From Oscheius dolichura (lineage: Eukaryota; Nematoda; Chromadorea; Rhabditida; Rhabditidae), in assembly GCA_932521035.1 (NCBI GenBank), contig OW051492.1, positions 9,486,001-9,550,000 of the forward strand: a stretch of DNA of 64,000 bases. The letters run 5' to 3'. This document shows positions 22,681-33,591 of the stretch, piece by piece (the stretch's first letter is position 1; each line of letters begins with the position of its first letter). The notes under the pieces were generated by a model. That model saw nothing but the letters and a program-made list of their open reading frames with translations. It was not told where the DNA came from and did not search any database. The translations under genes were made by a program, and so were the position numbers.

Positions 22681-25600
22681 ATGCCGTCTACTGTGAGTGT
22701 TATTCTTCTCGACTTTTTGTTCACAGTTTCGTTTCAGTTCCAGATGAACGAAGTCGACCCGGAGGAGGAGAAGAAGGTGACCACTGTCTTTGAAAGCGAC
22801 GTCCTCTCTCGGGAAGGCAGTACCCGGTCGAAGACATCAAAACACGGTCAGTTGTCTCCATTTTTTTATTTTCCATTGAATAATACTAGAACACCGGGAC
22901 AGTAAGCTCCTTTACTCTATTTCTGTCCATTTTTGCCGCAACAGCTGCCAGTGGAACCTCTGCGGCTCGGCTCTCGATAGTCCGATCTCCTGCACCCGTA
23001 AAATCTCGGCAACAGGATCATCTTTATTCAAAACAGTTACAGTACTGTGACGCTTTTGTGCTTTTGTCTTGCCGGGACTTTACGGGTGCAGGAAATCGGG
23101 CTGTCGAGAACTGAACCACCCTCGATTGCCAGTCGGATTTTCTCGTATTTTGAACCCCTTTTTCCATTTTTCTTTCATAATTTCGATTTCATGCCTCCCT
23201 TACCTATGTTTATGTTGTTTTCCCCAGTTTTCCCTTCCTCCTGACTCCAAAATCCATAACAATTCTTCCATCAAAAGCCCTGAAATGCCCCGATTATTGT
23301 TGTTTTGCTCGGGGATTAAAAGGGCGCCTTTTCCGGTTCCATTGGATATATTTCCCCCCATTTTTCGAGTTCAAAATGTCCAGGACCTCGTTATTTCATT
23401 GTAAGTTCAAAGTCTTCCCCCTTTTTAAAAGAAATGTTTCCCAGCTGGGAAAACAGCCGCCTGAGTCAGTGTTGACCAACGTCAGCCAAGAAACATGGTC
23501 CTTGGAGCAAAATAGCAGCTTTATTGTGTTTTCCTGTACATATTTTGACTTCTAAAGGATCGGAAAACCATTTTAGACCTTTAAAATGGCTCTAGGCCTT
23601 TAAAAAAGCTACAGTAACCCTTAATATCCCATATTTTTAGACCAATTCTCCATCGAAACCAAATGGCGCCCGATAATCATCACCGGGGTGATATTTTTCC
23701 TTGTAGGAGTCGAAAGTGCGATGACTGGCATCTCAGAATGGCCTTATATGCATACGGTAGGCCATAAAAATGGGGATTAGTCCTTTAAAAGTGCTTTTTA
23801 GATTGATCGAAATGCCACCTATGACTTCTTCGGAACGGCGCAATCCATCTCCAGTTGGGGTCATATTCTTTTCTCCATTATTTTTGCCCTCTGGTGTTAT
23901 AATTTCCAGACTGTTAGGTGAGTTTTTAGTTACAGTAATCAGTCAAAAAGAAGCGCGCCAATTTGTAAACGCCCGCTGTAACCGCGCTCCATTCTAACAG
24001 CCTGTCAGACGGCGTTTTTCTTCATTTTTTTCAGTTATTTCTAGGTTTTTTTTCTATTTTTCCTTCTTTACAGTAATCTCTACGCTGTTAAGATCATAAA
24101 CATTAAGAAAAATATCATAAAAAATGGTAAAAATAGCAATTTGGAGCGGTTTTAGAATGGAGCAAGGTTACGGCGCGCGCCGGCGGGATTTTATCAAGGA
24201 TTACTGTATTTTTTCATCAATAGAGTATATTTTCAGGTGGCCACTTCTAGTTGGAAGAGTTCTAGCCATTTTGGGATCAATTCTTTATATTCTTGTAGAA
24301 GTTTTCCCCACGAATAGGCGCTATGTCATGATGACCTGCTATATCATCTTTTCTATAGCTTCCAGTTTGTTTTTCCTATATTTTTTTAATACAAAATACC
24401 TTTAGTTAAATAAATAAGACCCTACATTATCCAATTCCAGGCAGTTCTGTCGTTTTACGGGCTTATTTCGTCGAACACAGCTCCCCAAAGGACCGAGCCC
24501 GCGCCTGCGCCCTAATCTCCCTGTCTACCGTAATTTCCATCGTTATAGGACCCCGTAAGCCTAATTTTTTATTTTTTTAATCCTAAACATTACAGTAATC
24601 CAGTTAGCCTTTTCTCCGCTGAAATTTCCTGGACGAAAAGTCGGCAATGGGGTCTATTTCAACATGTTCTCTGGTCCCATCTGGATTGCCACCTTTGTCA
24701 ATATTCCGACCATTTTGTTGATTATTTTTGCCCTTCCAGAGATGGAAAAAGACCACAATAGTCAGTTCTTACTGTAGGTTACGGTATCCTCTATTTTTAG
24801 AGGTTTTTCCCAAGATAAATTGGCAATTTTTAAAAGAGAAATGGCGCCTTTTTTGTCGTCTTCAAGTTCCCTGGCTCCTGGTGGCTGTGATGCTCTTCGA
24901 ACGGGCCATCGTCGGCCTGACGCTGAATACCATAGCCCAGTATGTTATTTCCCATAAAATAGACATAACAAATTGACTTTTAGAATGATTTCGGAGATGT
25001 TTATCGCCGTTTGGGGCCTGCCAACAGATAAAGTTATCGTCTGGGGCAGTTCGGCAATGGCCGTCGTTGGCGGCCTCTCCATCATTACTGTAGCCATCTT
25101 TATGCTGACTCCGTTATGTAGATTGTTAGTCTTTTTGGCTTTAAAATATTCAGAATTTTCTGCTAATTACGAGTAACAAAGTTAAAAATTATAAAAATGG
25201 AGAAAAAATGGAGAAAAATGGAAATTTTCAATGTTCAAAGAATTTCACCCGACGCGCGCCGCCCGCTGTTTACGCGCCATGGCGCGCGGCTACAGTAACC
25301 CAGAAACCTTGTCTATTGTTATTTTTGAAGGGAAAAAATATTAAACTACTCATATTTCAGGGTCCGGTCGCGTACAATCCTCCTAATTGGCTTCATAGCC
25401 TGTATTTTGATGTACATCATCGCCTATCCTTATCCGGGGACCAGTAATCCGGTAGCCGAGTTTAATGGTAGGCGTTACTCTTAAAATAAGTGTTCCGAAG
25501 AACAGAGAGGACAAAAAATGAGTCACCCCTTCTAAAATAACAACAAAGATCATATTTATTTAGTGACTACCGGTACCGGATGTAATCCGCTCCAATATCA

Positions 25601-26227
25601 TTGGTGTTCTCATACGAGAGGAGTCAATATCTGGCTTTTTATGACGATTATTGTCGTGGCTATTGGAATCGCGCTGCCTACTTTGTTGATTTCAATTGAT
25701 ACGATATATTCCAAAGTCGTGGGAGAGGCTAATCAGGTAGGCTGAGCGTCCCAGCGCGCCATAACCGTGCTCCATTCTAAAACGCTTCAAATCTTTCTCA
25801 TTACCATTTTTTAGTATTTTTTCTTTATTTATATGATCTCTACAGTGTAGAGATTACTGTAAAGAGCGGAAAATAGAAAAAAAAACACTGAAAGAAATGA
25901 AAAAAAAAACTGAAAGAAATGAAGGAAAATGCCGTCTAGCGGGCTGGTAGAATGGAGCGCGCTTACAAGCTCCCTAGACATTGGAATACGGTATTTTTCC
26001 AGAATCTGATGCAAGGATTTGCTGTAGTAATTGATGACATTGTCAGCGTGGGTGCCCCTCTCTACGTCACGTATGTTTTCCCCCTCTAAAAGTCAGAAAG
26101 AACGAGGTATTCCAGGCATACATTCACAAATGCCGGCCCGACAATATTTTGGATAATAAATGGCAGTATAACTGTCTTGGGTACACTTGTATGGGTTGTT
26201 TCTTTCCATTGGATGAAGAATTATTGA
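22681..26227 (+). CDS. MFS transporter, MFSD8/CLN7-like
   Basis: Thirteen exons (22681-22692, 22738-22846, 23641-23756, 23802-23917, 24237-24364, 24441-24554, 24596-24760, 24801-24939, 24984-25124, 25361-25467, 25564-25736, 26003-26070, 26116-26227) join in phase to 499 aa. The protein has about 12 hydrophobic segments. TKWRPIIITGVIFFLVGVES and MTGISEWPYMHTID align with the start of MFSD8 (CLN7, a lysosomal membrane chloride channel/transporter). RVLAILGSILYILVE, IVIGPLIQLAFSPL and a late loop GCNPLQYHWCSHTRGVNIWL (compare the Cys-rich loop of MFSD8) support this. It ends HTFTNAGPTIFWIINGSI ... SFHWMKNY. The acidic N-terminal tail (NEVDPEEEKK) faces the cytosol. AATAAA is at 26280-26285. Long introns carry family B or A elements; short ones are about 40-45 bp. 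The first 12 bp exon is the least certain part. Confidence 0.88.
22968..23116. repeat. Family B fold-back (MFS gene intron 2)
   Basis: CTCGATAGTCCGATCTCCTG CACCCGTAAAATCTCGGCAA and a right arm CCGGGACTTTACGGGTGCAG GAAATCGGGCTGTCGAG, with the common spacer AGGATCATCTTTATTCAAAA. Confidence 0.9.
23971..24182. repeat. Family A MITE (MFS gene intron 4)
   Basis: CGCTGTAACCGCGCTCCATT ... TTTTAGAATGGAGCAAGG ... GCGCGCGCC, full length, opposite arm order to the copy at 20154. Confidence 0.9.
25752..25972. repeat. Family A MITE (MFS gene intron 11)
   Basis: GCGCGCCATAACCGTGCTCC ... TCTACAGTGTAGAGATTACT ... GGTAGAATGGAGCGCGC. The right half contains a short internal duplication (GAAAAAAAAACTGAAAGAAA type). 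Confidence 0.88.
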
Positions 26228-26806
26228 TCTCGAAACGAAAAAACTGTGATATTGAATGAGAGATACGGGTTATTTGACTAATAAATGTGCAGTAATCTCT
26301 TCCGTACCAGTAATACTAGGGCGCATCAAAAGTAATGTCGCCGAGCCTTTTTCTCCTCACTCCGTGGACCATTTTGGATAATCTTTTTTGTGAAAGCTAG
26401 CTTATGGGCTGATAAAAATTGCCATATAGTTTTCAGGCCTGGTTGATTAGTGGAATAATTCGTAAAATTAAGACGTTAATAAGGCCGATGTGTCAATGAC
26501 TGGAGAGAGAGCGCGTTTTTTGGAAAGAGCGGCTGCTCCAAATGGACCAAAGGACACAGACAGCCGGGTTTTTATTTCCATTTCCAGTTTTTAGAAGCTT
26601 GTTGTTTCCTTTCCCGACTGCAAAAGTCAATTTCTGGGGAAAATAGCGGGTCTGCCGCTCTTTATAGCCCCTTATCATCTGCTGAACAGCAAAAACTGTC
26701 TACGTGAAATCAGACGCAATCGAATGTCCAGGCTGCCCGATAAGGCGGTGACTGTACGCCTTCTCCGGGCCTTTTATTCTTTTTCTATCCTTAATAATAT
26801 CATAAA
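26228..26806. other. Intergenic between MFS gene and MSP fragment
   Basis: No gene is supported. On the minus strand this is where the remaining major sperm protein coding sequence should lie, but only faint or no similarity is visible. Confidence 0.5.
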
Positions 26807-27135
26807 GGTCTTTATAGCCCAGCCAATACGACGTGCAGATGAATTGACTATCTTGATGTGACAGGTGTGCTTGTCGTCCTAAAGTATCCTTTTAATAAAA
26901 ATCTCAATCGCGACGTACGTAGAGGGCGTTGAACACGATCTTGGTTCCAGGTTGAGTTTGGATATCTCCTGAAAATAGAAAAATTAGCGCCTATATTCGT
27001 AAAATTGATTGGCCAGAGCCTTTTGCCAACTTTTTAGAGTCAAAAGTGAGGACCCGAAGGCCAATTGGAGAAAAAGCGAAGAACAAAAGTGAGGAAAAAG
27101 ATTGAAGTTTACCAGGGGGGAACGGATTGAGCCAT
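26807..27135 (-). pseudogene. Truncated major sperm protein (MSP) gene
   Basis: MSP is the nematode sperm cytoskeletal protein and an oocyte-maturation signal. Three exon-like blocks on the minus strand match its N-terminal half: 27113-27135 (MAQSVPP), 26919-26968 (DIQTQPGTKIVFNALY) and 26807-26878 ([24 protein letters not shown]). The introns are 144 and 40 bp with good GT/AG sites. In the genuine protein the sequence runs on for about 75 more residues (GVDPPCGVLDPKEAVLL region onward), but here it stops 10 codons later with unrelated sequence. Exon 1 also has six C residues before TGG where five would keep the frame across the first intron. The remnant therefore looks non-functional: frameshift and 3' truncation. 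A homopolymer assembly error could explain the frameshift but not the missing end. Confidence 0.85.
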
Positions 27136-28860
27136 GTTGATTGTGGGTTGTTGATTGAGCTAAGCCGATAATCCGTTAATCTTCTGAACTGGATAAAAGA
27201 TGACCTGTCACCTGGGGGATTAGCGGAAATCCGGTCAAAAGAAGCAGAAAAGCGACCCATTTTTTGTTATGTTAATTGGGAGAAGCAGAAAAGATTAGCA
27301 GACGGCGCTTGACAAAAAGAGGAACAGAACCAGGCAGCGGGAAGCGAGACGAGAAACAGAACAGATTTTGACAGACTCCTTTTGGTCAAAGAAGAGGAAT
27401 AAAACAGGGTGGTGGACTAGTTCAGATATGGGTTTTAGGCCGGCCTAGGCTAGCCAGGCCTAGGCCCAGAAGGCGGTTAAGTTTAACCCATTCGTTATTC
27501 TTTCACATCCGGTTGTTTTCTTTCATTTTTTTTCTTTTACCGCGCGGTCGTTCAATGGGTTAAAATAAAGATTTTTATAATTTTCAAGGCTTTTGGTTTT
27601 TTTTTATCATCGGCTAGGCCTAGGTAGCGCCTGGCCTAATTTAACCTACACTCAGTTGCAAAAGTTTAGTAACCACTAAATTTTTTCGAATAGGATGTAA
27701 CAGAGGCCTCCTCGCTAAAATCTGAGTACGCCATTCGATTGCCGGGTGAATTTTACCCCAGAAAGATGAGAAACAACAATATTCGATATAAGGGTAGCCA
27801 TTGATCGACAGATGGACATTGGAAAGCCCCGAAAACGGCTCTACAACTCGCTGTTTACTTTCTCGCCCAGCTGTGTGACCCCTTGTCCGTTTCTTTTCCC
27901 CCCATCTTGGCCATTTCGAAACTGTTGTTCATTTTGAGAGAAGAATTTATCCATAAATTGGTCGCTATTGTTCTTTCGTGGGACAAATTGTGATTGCGAA
28001 TTCAATATTCAAACGCGCGCGAACCGGGGGACGCTAGTGCGCGCACCCGCTTCGAGACCAGTGCACTAAAAAAAAAGGTCCCTGACAGTCCCTTTAAATC
28101 CAGTCAAAAATCAGTTAAAAGCCTAAAAACGCAGATCAACTGCAGATGAAATAAAAAAAAATCATTTTTCCGGGCTCGGACTGCAGGCGTTCGTAATTTA
28201 GCGGCCTCGTTGGATGCCGTTGCACGACTTTTTCCTAGCATGACACCTTCATCCACAAGGAGAGCGGCCTCTGCCTGAGCGAGCCAGCCGCCACCGGGCC
28301 TAGCAGTGACCTGACCCCGCCTCTTCTCCAAAAATGCGGTAGACGCGGTCAATCGTGGAAATTGCGACCAATTCGTTGGAGAGAACGTCTTTAATTGTGT
28401 ATTATTCATATTATATTCTATTTTTTTTCTCTATTTAAATCCTCCTTTTAATTCAAAAAGCATTAATCAACATGCCATTAACAAACAAAAGAGACTTTAA
28501 ACCACACAAAAACTTCCTGGTCATGGCTCATTTGGGTTTTATTTCATTTCTAGATTGTGATATTTCTTCGGTGTTTTTATATTTGACTAATGTTGACAGA
28601 AATTGTGATGTAACCTGCTCTGGATCTGCGACTAATCCCTCCCTTTTATGTTTTTTTCTCTTCCTCATGGTGTGCAAAAGATGTAGCAGCAGGCTATTCT
28701 CCATTTGGCCATAAAATACTATTTTCCCTGCTGTCATCTAAGATCATTGCCTGCTGAAGAAATTGTGTGATAACGGCAATTCTTTACACAGTAATAAGCG
28801 TCTTATCTTCCATTGCTCCACACAAAGAAACTTCTATCTAACGGGTAACTCACCCCCGGA
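27136..28860. other. Intergenic, GGCCTAGGC-rich patches
   Basis: No gene is supported. At 27436-27475 and 27610-27645 there are GGCCTAGGC-type runs like those behind the two kinase genes. The minus-strand open frame 28104-28409 shows no motifs. The rest shows nothing recognisable. Confidence 0.45.
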
Positions 28861-28873
28861 TGTCGGCAAGAAA

Positions 28874-29010
28874 CAAAGGAATTTCGGCTCTCGCATTTGG
28901 AGAGGGTTTGGCAATAGTGTACTGATAACGAAAACGTTTTATAAGAACGGTATCAGCACACTATGGCCAAACCCTCTCCAAATGCGAGAGCCGAAATTCC
29001 TTTTTTTTTC
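28874..29010. repeat. Near-perfect hairpin / MITE-like inverted repeat
   Basis: An arm of about 55 bp beginning AAAGGAATTTCGGCTCTCGC ATTTGGAGAGGGTTTGGC is repeated in inverse orientation ending GCGAGAGCCGAAATTCCTTT, around a loop of about 20-30 bp with AAAACGTTTT. Only a few mismatches are seen (for example TAGTGTACTGAT against ATCAGCACACTA). Confidence 0.9.
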
Positions 29011-29342
29011 TCCCTTACAAGCCTTTGTTAGCCCTTTACTATACTGTTTGCAAAAAATTTGAACCTTTCATTGCTAAACTTTATGTTCCAAAGTAGTAAC
29101 ATGGAAGCTCTTATTATTACCCTTTTCTGTGTAGTCTGTTTCTAAATCCAATCACTTTGGTTTTTTCGGAAATGAGCGCTATTTCTAGAATTGTCAAAGT
29201 CTAGACGCCTTGTTTGCCGATTTGTTTGCCCGGTTGTAACATATTAGGTCGGGCAATAAGTATTACCGCTAACATACTTCCGGTCAGAATTCATTCTCAA
29301 AATGCCTATGGCATAATTCTCCGTCGAAAATCATTAAGATTG

Positions 29343-30066
29343 ACCCCTCTACCACGTTTTTTGAAAATACTCTCGAATTTCTAGAGCCAAATTTAGGCGC
29401 CAAAATTGACAAATTTTGGGGCGAAAAATCCGATTTTGGCTCTAACAAAAAATGTAATGGAATTTTTATGTGTAGTTTTTTGTGCTATTTTCAGAACAGA
29501 AAGAATTTTCGAGATCAGTCTTGATTTCAGCGAACTGCAGCTCTTGTGCCCCTGGTGCGCAGTTGTATGAAGTTTTGAGTAGCTAAAAAAGATTTTTTCT
29601 GATAGAATACGCCAGTTTCGTTGTTTGCATACCAGTCCCCTTCGCTAGGCACGGCTTTTATTTTTTGGCTAGTACCAGGCTCACCCTATGGATTCAGGAG
29701 ACTTCACATTGAAATGGCTGTATCTCGCTTATTTTTTATTATCAATTTGGCTAATTCTTGTACCATTCGACGTGCCTTTTCAGGCACTACAAAAACGTGT
29801 ACCAAACTAAGATAACTCTGCAAAACGCTGGAGCCCAGTTGCGATGGCAAGGCGGTTGCACTTTGAAGAGCTGCAGTTCGCTGAAATCAAGACTGATCTC
29901 GAAAATTCTTTCTGTTCTGAAAATAGCACAAAAAACTACACATAAAAATTCCATTACGTTTTTTGTTAGAGCCAAAATCGGATTTTTCGCCCCAAAATTT
30001 GTCAATTTTGGCGCCTAAATTTGGCTCTAGAAATTCGAGGCTATTTTCAAAAAACTTGGTAGAAGG
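29343..30066. mobile_element. Inverted-repeat element with ~200 bp arms
   Basis: The left arm starts CCCCTCTACCACGTTTTTTG AAAATACTCTCGAATTTC and runs to about 29560 (GAACTGCAGCTCTTG). The right arm 29838-30066 is its reverse complement with few changes, ending TTTTCAAAAAACTTGGTAGA. The spacer of about 270 bp has no transposase. It looks like a non-autonomous DNA transposon with long terminal inverted repeats. It ends about 75 bp upstream of the first kinase copy. Confidence 0.85.
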
Positions 30067-30142
30067 GATTTTAAAATATAAAATGAGTAAACTCTTCATT
30101 TTTATTACAATTCATACGAACTATATAGTGGCACAATTACAG

Positions 30143-31110
30143 ATGGGACTTTGGGAATGGCTTGGATGGGAAACACCACCTCCTCCAGCACGGCCAACAC
30201 GGCCAACACCTAGAAAGGAACTTCAAAGCACCAAAGGCACCTATGAAATCGGCTCGATACTTGGACTAGGTAGCATGGGAGAAGTCTTCAAGGCTCGTTT
30301 TACTTCCAAAGATGGCAAGACAATGGACGTGGCGTTGAAGAAAATGAAATTCGATTCATCAACGTATGCTCTCTGTAAAAGAGAAGTCGAGCTGATGGCG
30401 AATATATCTGACTCCGGGACCAGCGATAACAATGTGAAGATGTACGATGGATTCTCTTCCAATCTCGAAGTAAACACGCTCTGTATTGCAATGGAATACT
30501 GCGAGAAAGGCGATCTGGCCGGGAGAATCGAGACGAGGAGAAACAGTGGCCAACAATTCGGTCAAAAACTCATCTATGCGTACATGTATGACATTGCGAA
30601 TGGCATAGATGAGCTTCATATGAAACATGGGATCGTTCACCGGGACATCAAACCACAGAATATTTTGATCTCCTTCGATTGGCCTTCGTCGAGCGGACCA
30701 AAGAGAGAGGTGCTCAAAATATCAGACTATAGAATAGGCAAGCTGGCGAACATCGTTGCCGGTTCCACAAATACTCTTATGACACCGCTCTACGCTGCTC
30801 CCGAACAATTGGCCCATTATGCCTGCGACAAGTCAGCTGATATCTGGGCCATTGGAATGATCTTCTATGAGCTGTGCATGTGTCCAACGAGCATCGACTC
30901 AATTGCAGCAGACGCTAGACAGAAGGTGAAGCAGGGAAAGAAGCTTGCATTGCCTTCCAGGTTTCCTCAGAAGGTAACGAAATGACAAATAAGAAGCAGA
31001 AAGTTTCATTTCAGGACGATGACTGGCTGAACCAGATGCTCCGGCAAAATCCCAAAGACCGCATCAGCTCAGGAGATGTCTACGGCAACGCTATGGGAAG
31101 GGAGTGGTAG
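30143..31110 (+). CDS. Protein kinase, copy A (altered DFG motif)
   Basis: Two exons (30143-30973, 31015-31110) give 308 aa, with a 41 bp intron. The acceptor ATTACAG abuts the ATG, so translation probably begins immediately after a spliced leader. The kinase fold is complete: glycine loop LGLGSMGEVF, VALKKM (catalytic Lys), EVELMANI, HGIVHRDIKPQNIL (catalytic loop), YAAPEQ (APE) and SADIWAIGMIFYELC. The DFG position reads SDYRIG, so Phe is Tyr and the Gly is Arg, which should impair activation-loop function. It also lacks four residues after NIVA present in copy B. A Trp/Pro-rich N-terminus (MGLWEWLGWETPPPP) precedes the domain. It is probably a Ser/Thr kinase, possibly becoming a pseudokinase. 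Copy B at 33638 is almost identical. AATAAA is at 31117-31122. Confidence 0.85.
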
Positions 31111-31384
31111 TCACACAATAAACTCTGGCCATCTTCTAGTGTGATTTTTCCAAAGCGATTGTTTTGTTAATAAACTCTAATAGGACTGATTCGAACATTT
31201 CTACATTTCGAAAGTCCAGAAAACAAAAAGAGCCTAAATTTTTGACCAAGTAAGGAGGCTTCGGCTTTGGGGATTTTGACCAAGAAAAGGACTAACTTGT
31301 AAGTAAAGGCCTAATCCAAGCCTTGGCCGGCCTGGCCTAATTTAATCCAGGCCTATTCCGGCCTAGACTTCCGGGACCTGGACA
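31111..31384. repeat. Duplicated 3' flank with GGCCTA-rich block
   Basis: The 270 bp downstream of kinase copy A recur after copy B (34609-34900): the 3'UTR, then AGGCCTAATCCAAGCCTTG, GGCCTAATTTAATCCAGGCC and TTCCGGCCTAGACTTCCGGG. In copy A this block joins directly to the Skp1 fragment at 31385; in copy B it joins unrelated DNA. Confidence 0.85.
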
Positions 31385-31761
31385 TTGAAAAAGATCTTGG
31401 ACTATTGTGAAGCCCATAAGGGAGAAGTTTTCAAGGTAAAAGAGCCATACGAAGACCAGCGGCTGACGCTGGAGCTGGAGGAGCTGGAATATCTCGACGT
31501 CACTAAAGAACAGCTCATGGCCATTTTAATGGTTCGTTTTCTTTCTTTTTATGGACAGAATAAGGACAAAATAATAAAAAAAAACTTTTCAGGGGTTATC
31601 TCGACATCCCCGGTTTGGTTGAGATAATCTGTCAAAAAGTAGCAGACATGGCCACAGGGAAGACGGTCGACGAGCTGCGACAGATCTTCTGCCTACCGGA
31701 CGACTTTATCCCGGAAGAGAAGGAAGATCTCAAGAAGAGATTCGAATGGGTTGAGGCCTAG
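31385..31761 (+). pseudogene. 5'-truncated Skp1-related fragment
   Basis: The first block, 31385-31531, encodes LKKILDYCEAHKGEVFKVKE and on to QLMAILM, matching the gene at 14126 from its residue 93. The next, after an AG at 31591-31592, encodes YLDIPGLVEIICQKVADMAT, DELRQIFCLPDDFIPEE and FEWVEA before a stop. The intron position is the same. The first 92 codons and the start are missing, replaced by the GGCCTA repeat. The second exon is one base out of frame (169 bp; four G where three would restore GYLDIP). A 5' truncation plus frameshift makes it a pseudogene fragment, although the protein sequence is still well conserved, suggesting a recent event. Confidence 0.85.
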
Positions 31762-32509
31762 AAACTGTCCCTCCCGTTCCCCCTTCTCTAATCCATCAAT
31801 TTGTTCTCCTTACGGTTTATTTCTGTTGTTTATGCTTTATATGCTTTATTTCAAATTTTTCCGGCTATTCACTTGCCTTTATGTCCAGTTATTTTGATTG
31901 TTTTTAATTATTGTTATTAATTTTATAAAGTCTTCTCGTGTTCTTTTTTGTTTGTTGATCCAAGAAAAGGCGACAGCTATAAATCAGAAGCAGCTGGCAA
32001 CAAAGAGACGGGACAAAAGATAACGAACGAGGAGGTCAGAGACTATTTTAACAGATGTTACATAATACTTCATATGAATATTTACTAGAGCGAGCTATGA
32101 AAAAAATAGAGAAGAAAACGAGCAAAAACAGCAAAAATCGAAAATATAGTCAAAAAGGAAAAAACCAAATTCGATCCATTTGGTCGCATGGGTCCCGCAG
32201 CGAACAAGGGTACTGTTCATCTATTTTTTGGACTAGAACTCTTTGATTGATAGTGCAGTTCAAACATCCGATAGAGTCACTGCGACCCGAAACCACGTGT
32301 CTGCATTCGAATTTCTCACTATCGCCCAGCGAATTTCTCACCGCTGGCATTGATCTATCGGCAGCGCTCCTCCTCCGTTTTTTCGACTTTCTCGCTTTAT
32401 ACAGAATGTCTTCTTTAGATGAGGTATAACCCTTCTTTCTATCGAATATTCTCTTTATTTATCTTTTTCTCCTACCTGCAGTCTTCTGGTTTATTTTTTT
32501 ACCAGCCGT

Positions 32510-32900
32510 TTCGACCCCCCTGCGGGGGGTCTTCGGCTGGACGTTGGCTGCGCCAACTGTGGTTTTTTGGAAGCCCCGTCCGCTCTTCCCCTTCTCCCCG
32601 TCCAGTCCATTCCCCCTCCTCCCGTCTGGTTCTTTTCCCTTCTCCCTGTCTAGTCCCTTCCGCTCTTCCACCTCCCCCGTCCAGTCAGTCTCCTCCGCTT
32701 TCCCCCTCTCCCCGTCCCTCCCTTTGTTCCACTCTCGCAGTCCTTTGCCCGCTTCCTCTTCTCCTCTTCCCGAACAGTCCGTTCTATCGAGTTCCTCTCT
32801 CCCCTTCCTCGCGCGTTCCTTCTTCTCTCCCTCCCGCTCTCTTCACTTCCCCCGTCTAGCTATCTCTGCTGTCGGCACCATTCCCTCTACCTCACCGTCC
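32510..32900 (+). repeat. C/T-rich low-complexity tract
   Basis: About 390 bp almost without purines on the plus strand, preceded by a small palindrome CCCCCCTGCGGGGGG at 32515-32529. It can read as Ser/Pro-rich frames, which I attribute to composition. Confidence 0.8.
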
Positions 32901-33394
32901 CTCCCTTGATGTTTCCGATCTTACCGATCCCCCCGCGTCCGTCCTGCTCGGTTGTGATTGATCAAAGGATAATCACTCGTAAGGGGAGCTGTCGTTCGTC
33001 TCCTTCCTCCATTCTCACGTGCTCCTCAAATTCCTTCTCTTCCAAATATCTTTCATTCCGCGTCCACCCGGCCCGCCCTGCTCTGATCTCGTCAGCGGTG
33101 TTATCATCTTCAACAACTGAAGTTATGGCTAAAGAGACAAAGTAAAAGACGTTACCCAACGTGAGAACCGAACCTTCGACCCCTCGATTGGGGCCCCACC
33201 ACGAACGGATCCCGCAGCGAAAACATTTTATAACAAAGCAAAAATGCTAAACAGACAAAACAAAAGAAATTGGTCGAAGGAGGAACCGAACCGTAGCTCT
33301 GCGGGTTGGGGTCCCACCGCGAACGGGTCCCGCAACGAAAAATACTTCAGGAATACTTGGGCAGTGTCGAGGACCTTAAAACAAAAAAGCAAAA

Positions 33395-33475
33395 AGGTTT
33401 GACGCCAGCGGCGATCGAACCCGCGACCTCTTCCACCGCGCGCCCGCCCTCTTAACCACTACACCATGAAATTTC
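33395..33475 (-). repeat. tRNA-derived sequence
   Basis: On the minus strand TGGTGTAGTGGTTAAGAG fits the A box of the internal tRNA promoter, and GGTCGCGGGTTCGATCGCC resembles the B box and T arm. Acceptor and anticodon stems do not pair well, so this is a tRNA pseudogene or SINE head. Confidence 0.55.
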
Positions 33476-33591
33476 GCCATGTCAACGCACAGACAGACAC
33501 GGTAGCGCTTTAAAAGTAGGGATTTGCTTCCTCTGAGTTTGTGGCTTTCTTTGGATTTACTTTTCATAAGACAAACTTGTCACCTTGCTTT

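Larger units (their letters stand above)
31762..33591. other. Intergenic with pyrimidine tract and tRNA-like repeats
   Basis: No gene is supported. From 32510 to about 32900 the plus strand is almost pure C/T with periodic CCCCGTCC and TTCCC blocks; the open frames through it are compositional. Two similar blocks at 33165-33235 and 33265-33345 share GAACCGAACC, GGGGCCCCACC-like and GAACGGGTCCCGCAACG segments. A tRNA-derived sequence is at 33395-33475. Confidence 0.5.

Noticed and set aside
27650-27780. Possible mariner-type transposon end (AAAAGTTTAGTAACCACT)
   Set aside because: No matching inverted end or transposase could be found in the window.
32419-32909. Ser/Pro-rich plus-strand frames
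   Set aside because: They run through an almost pure C/T tract and change frame freely; no splice or start signals.
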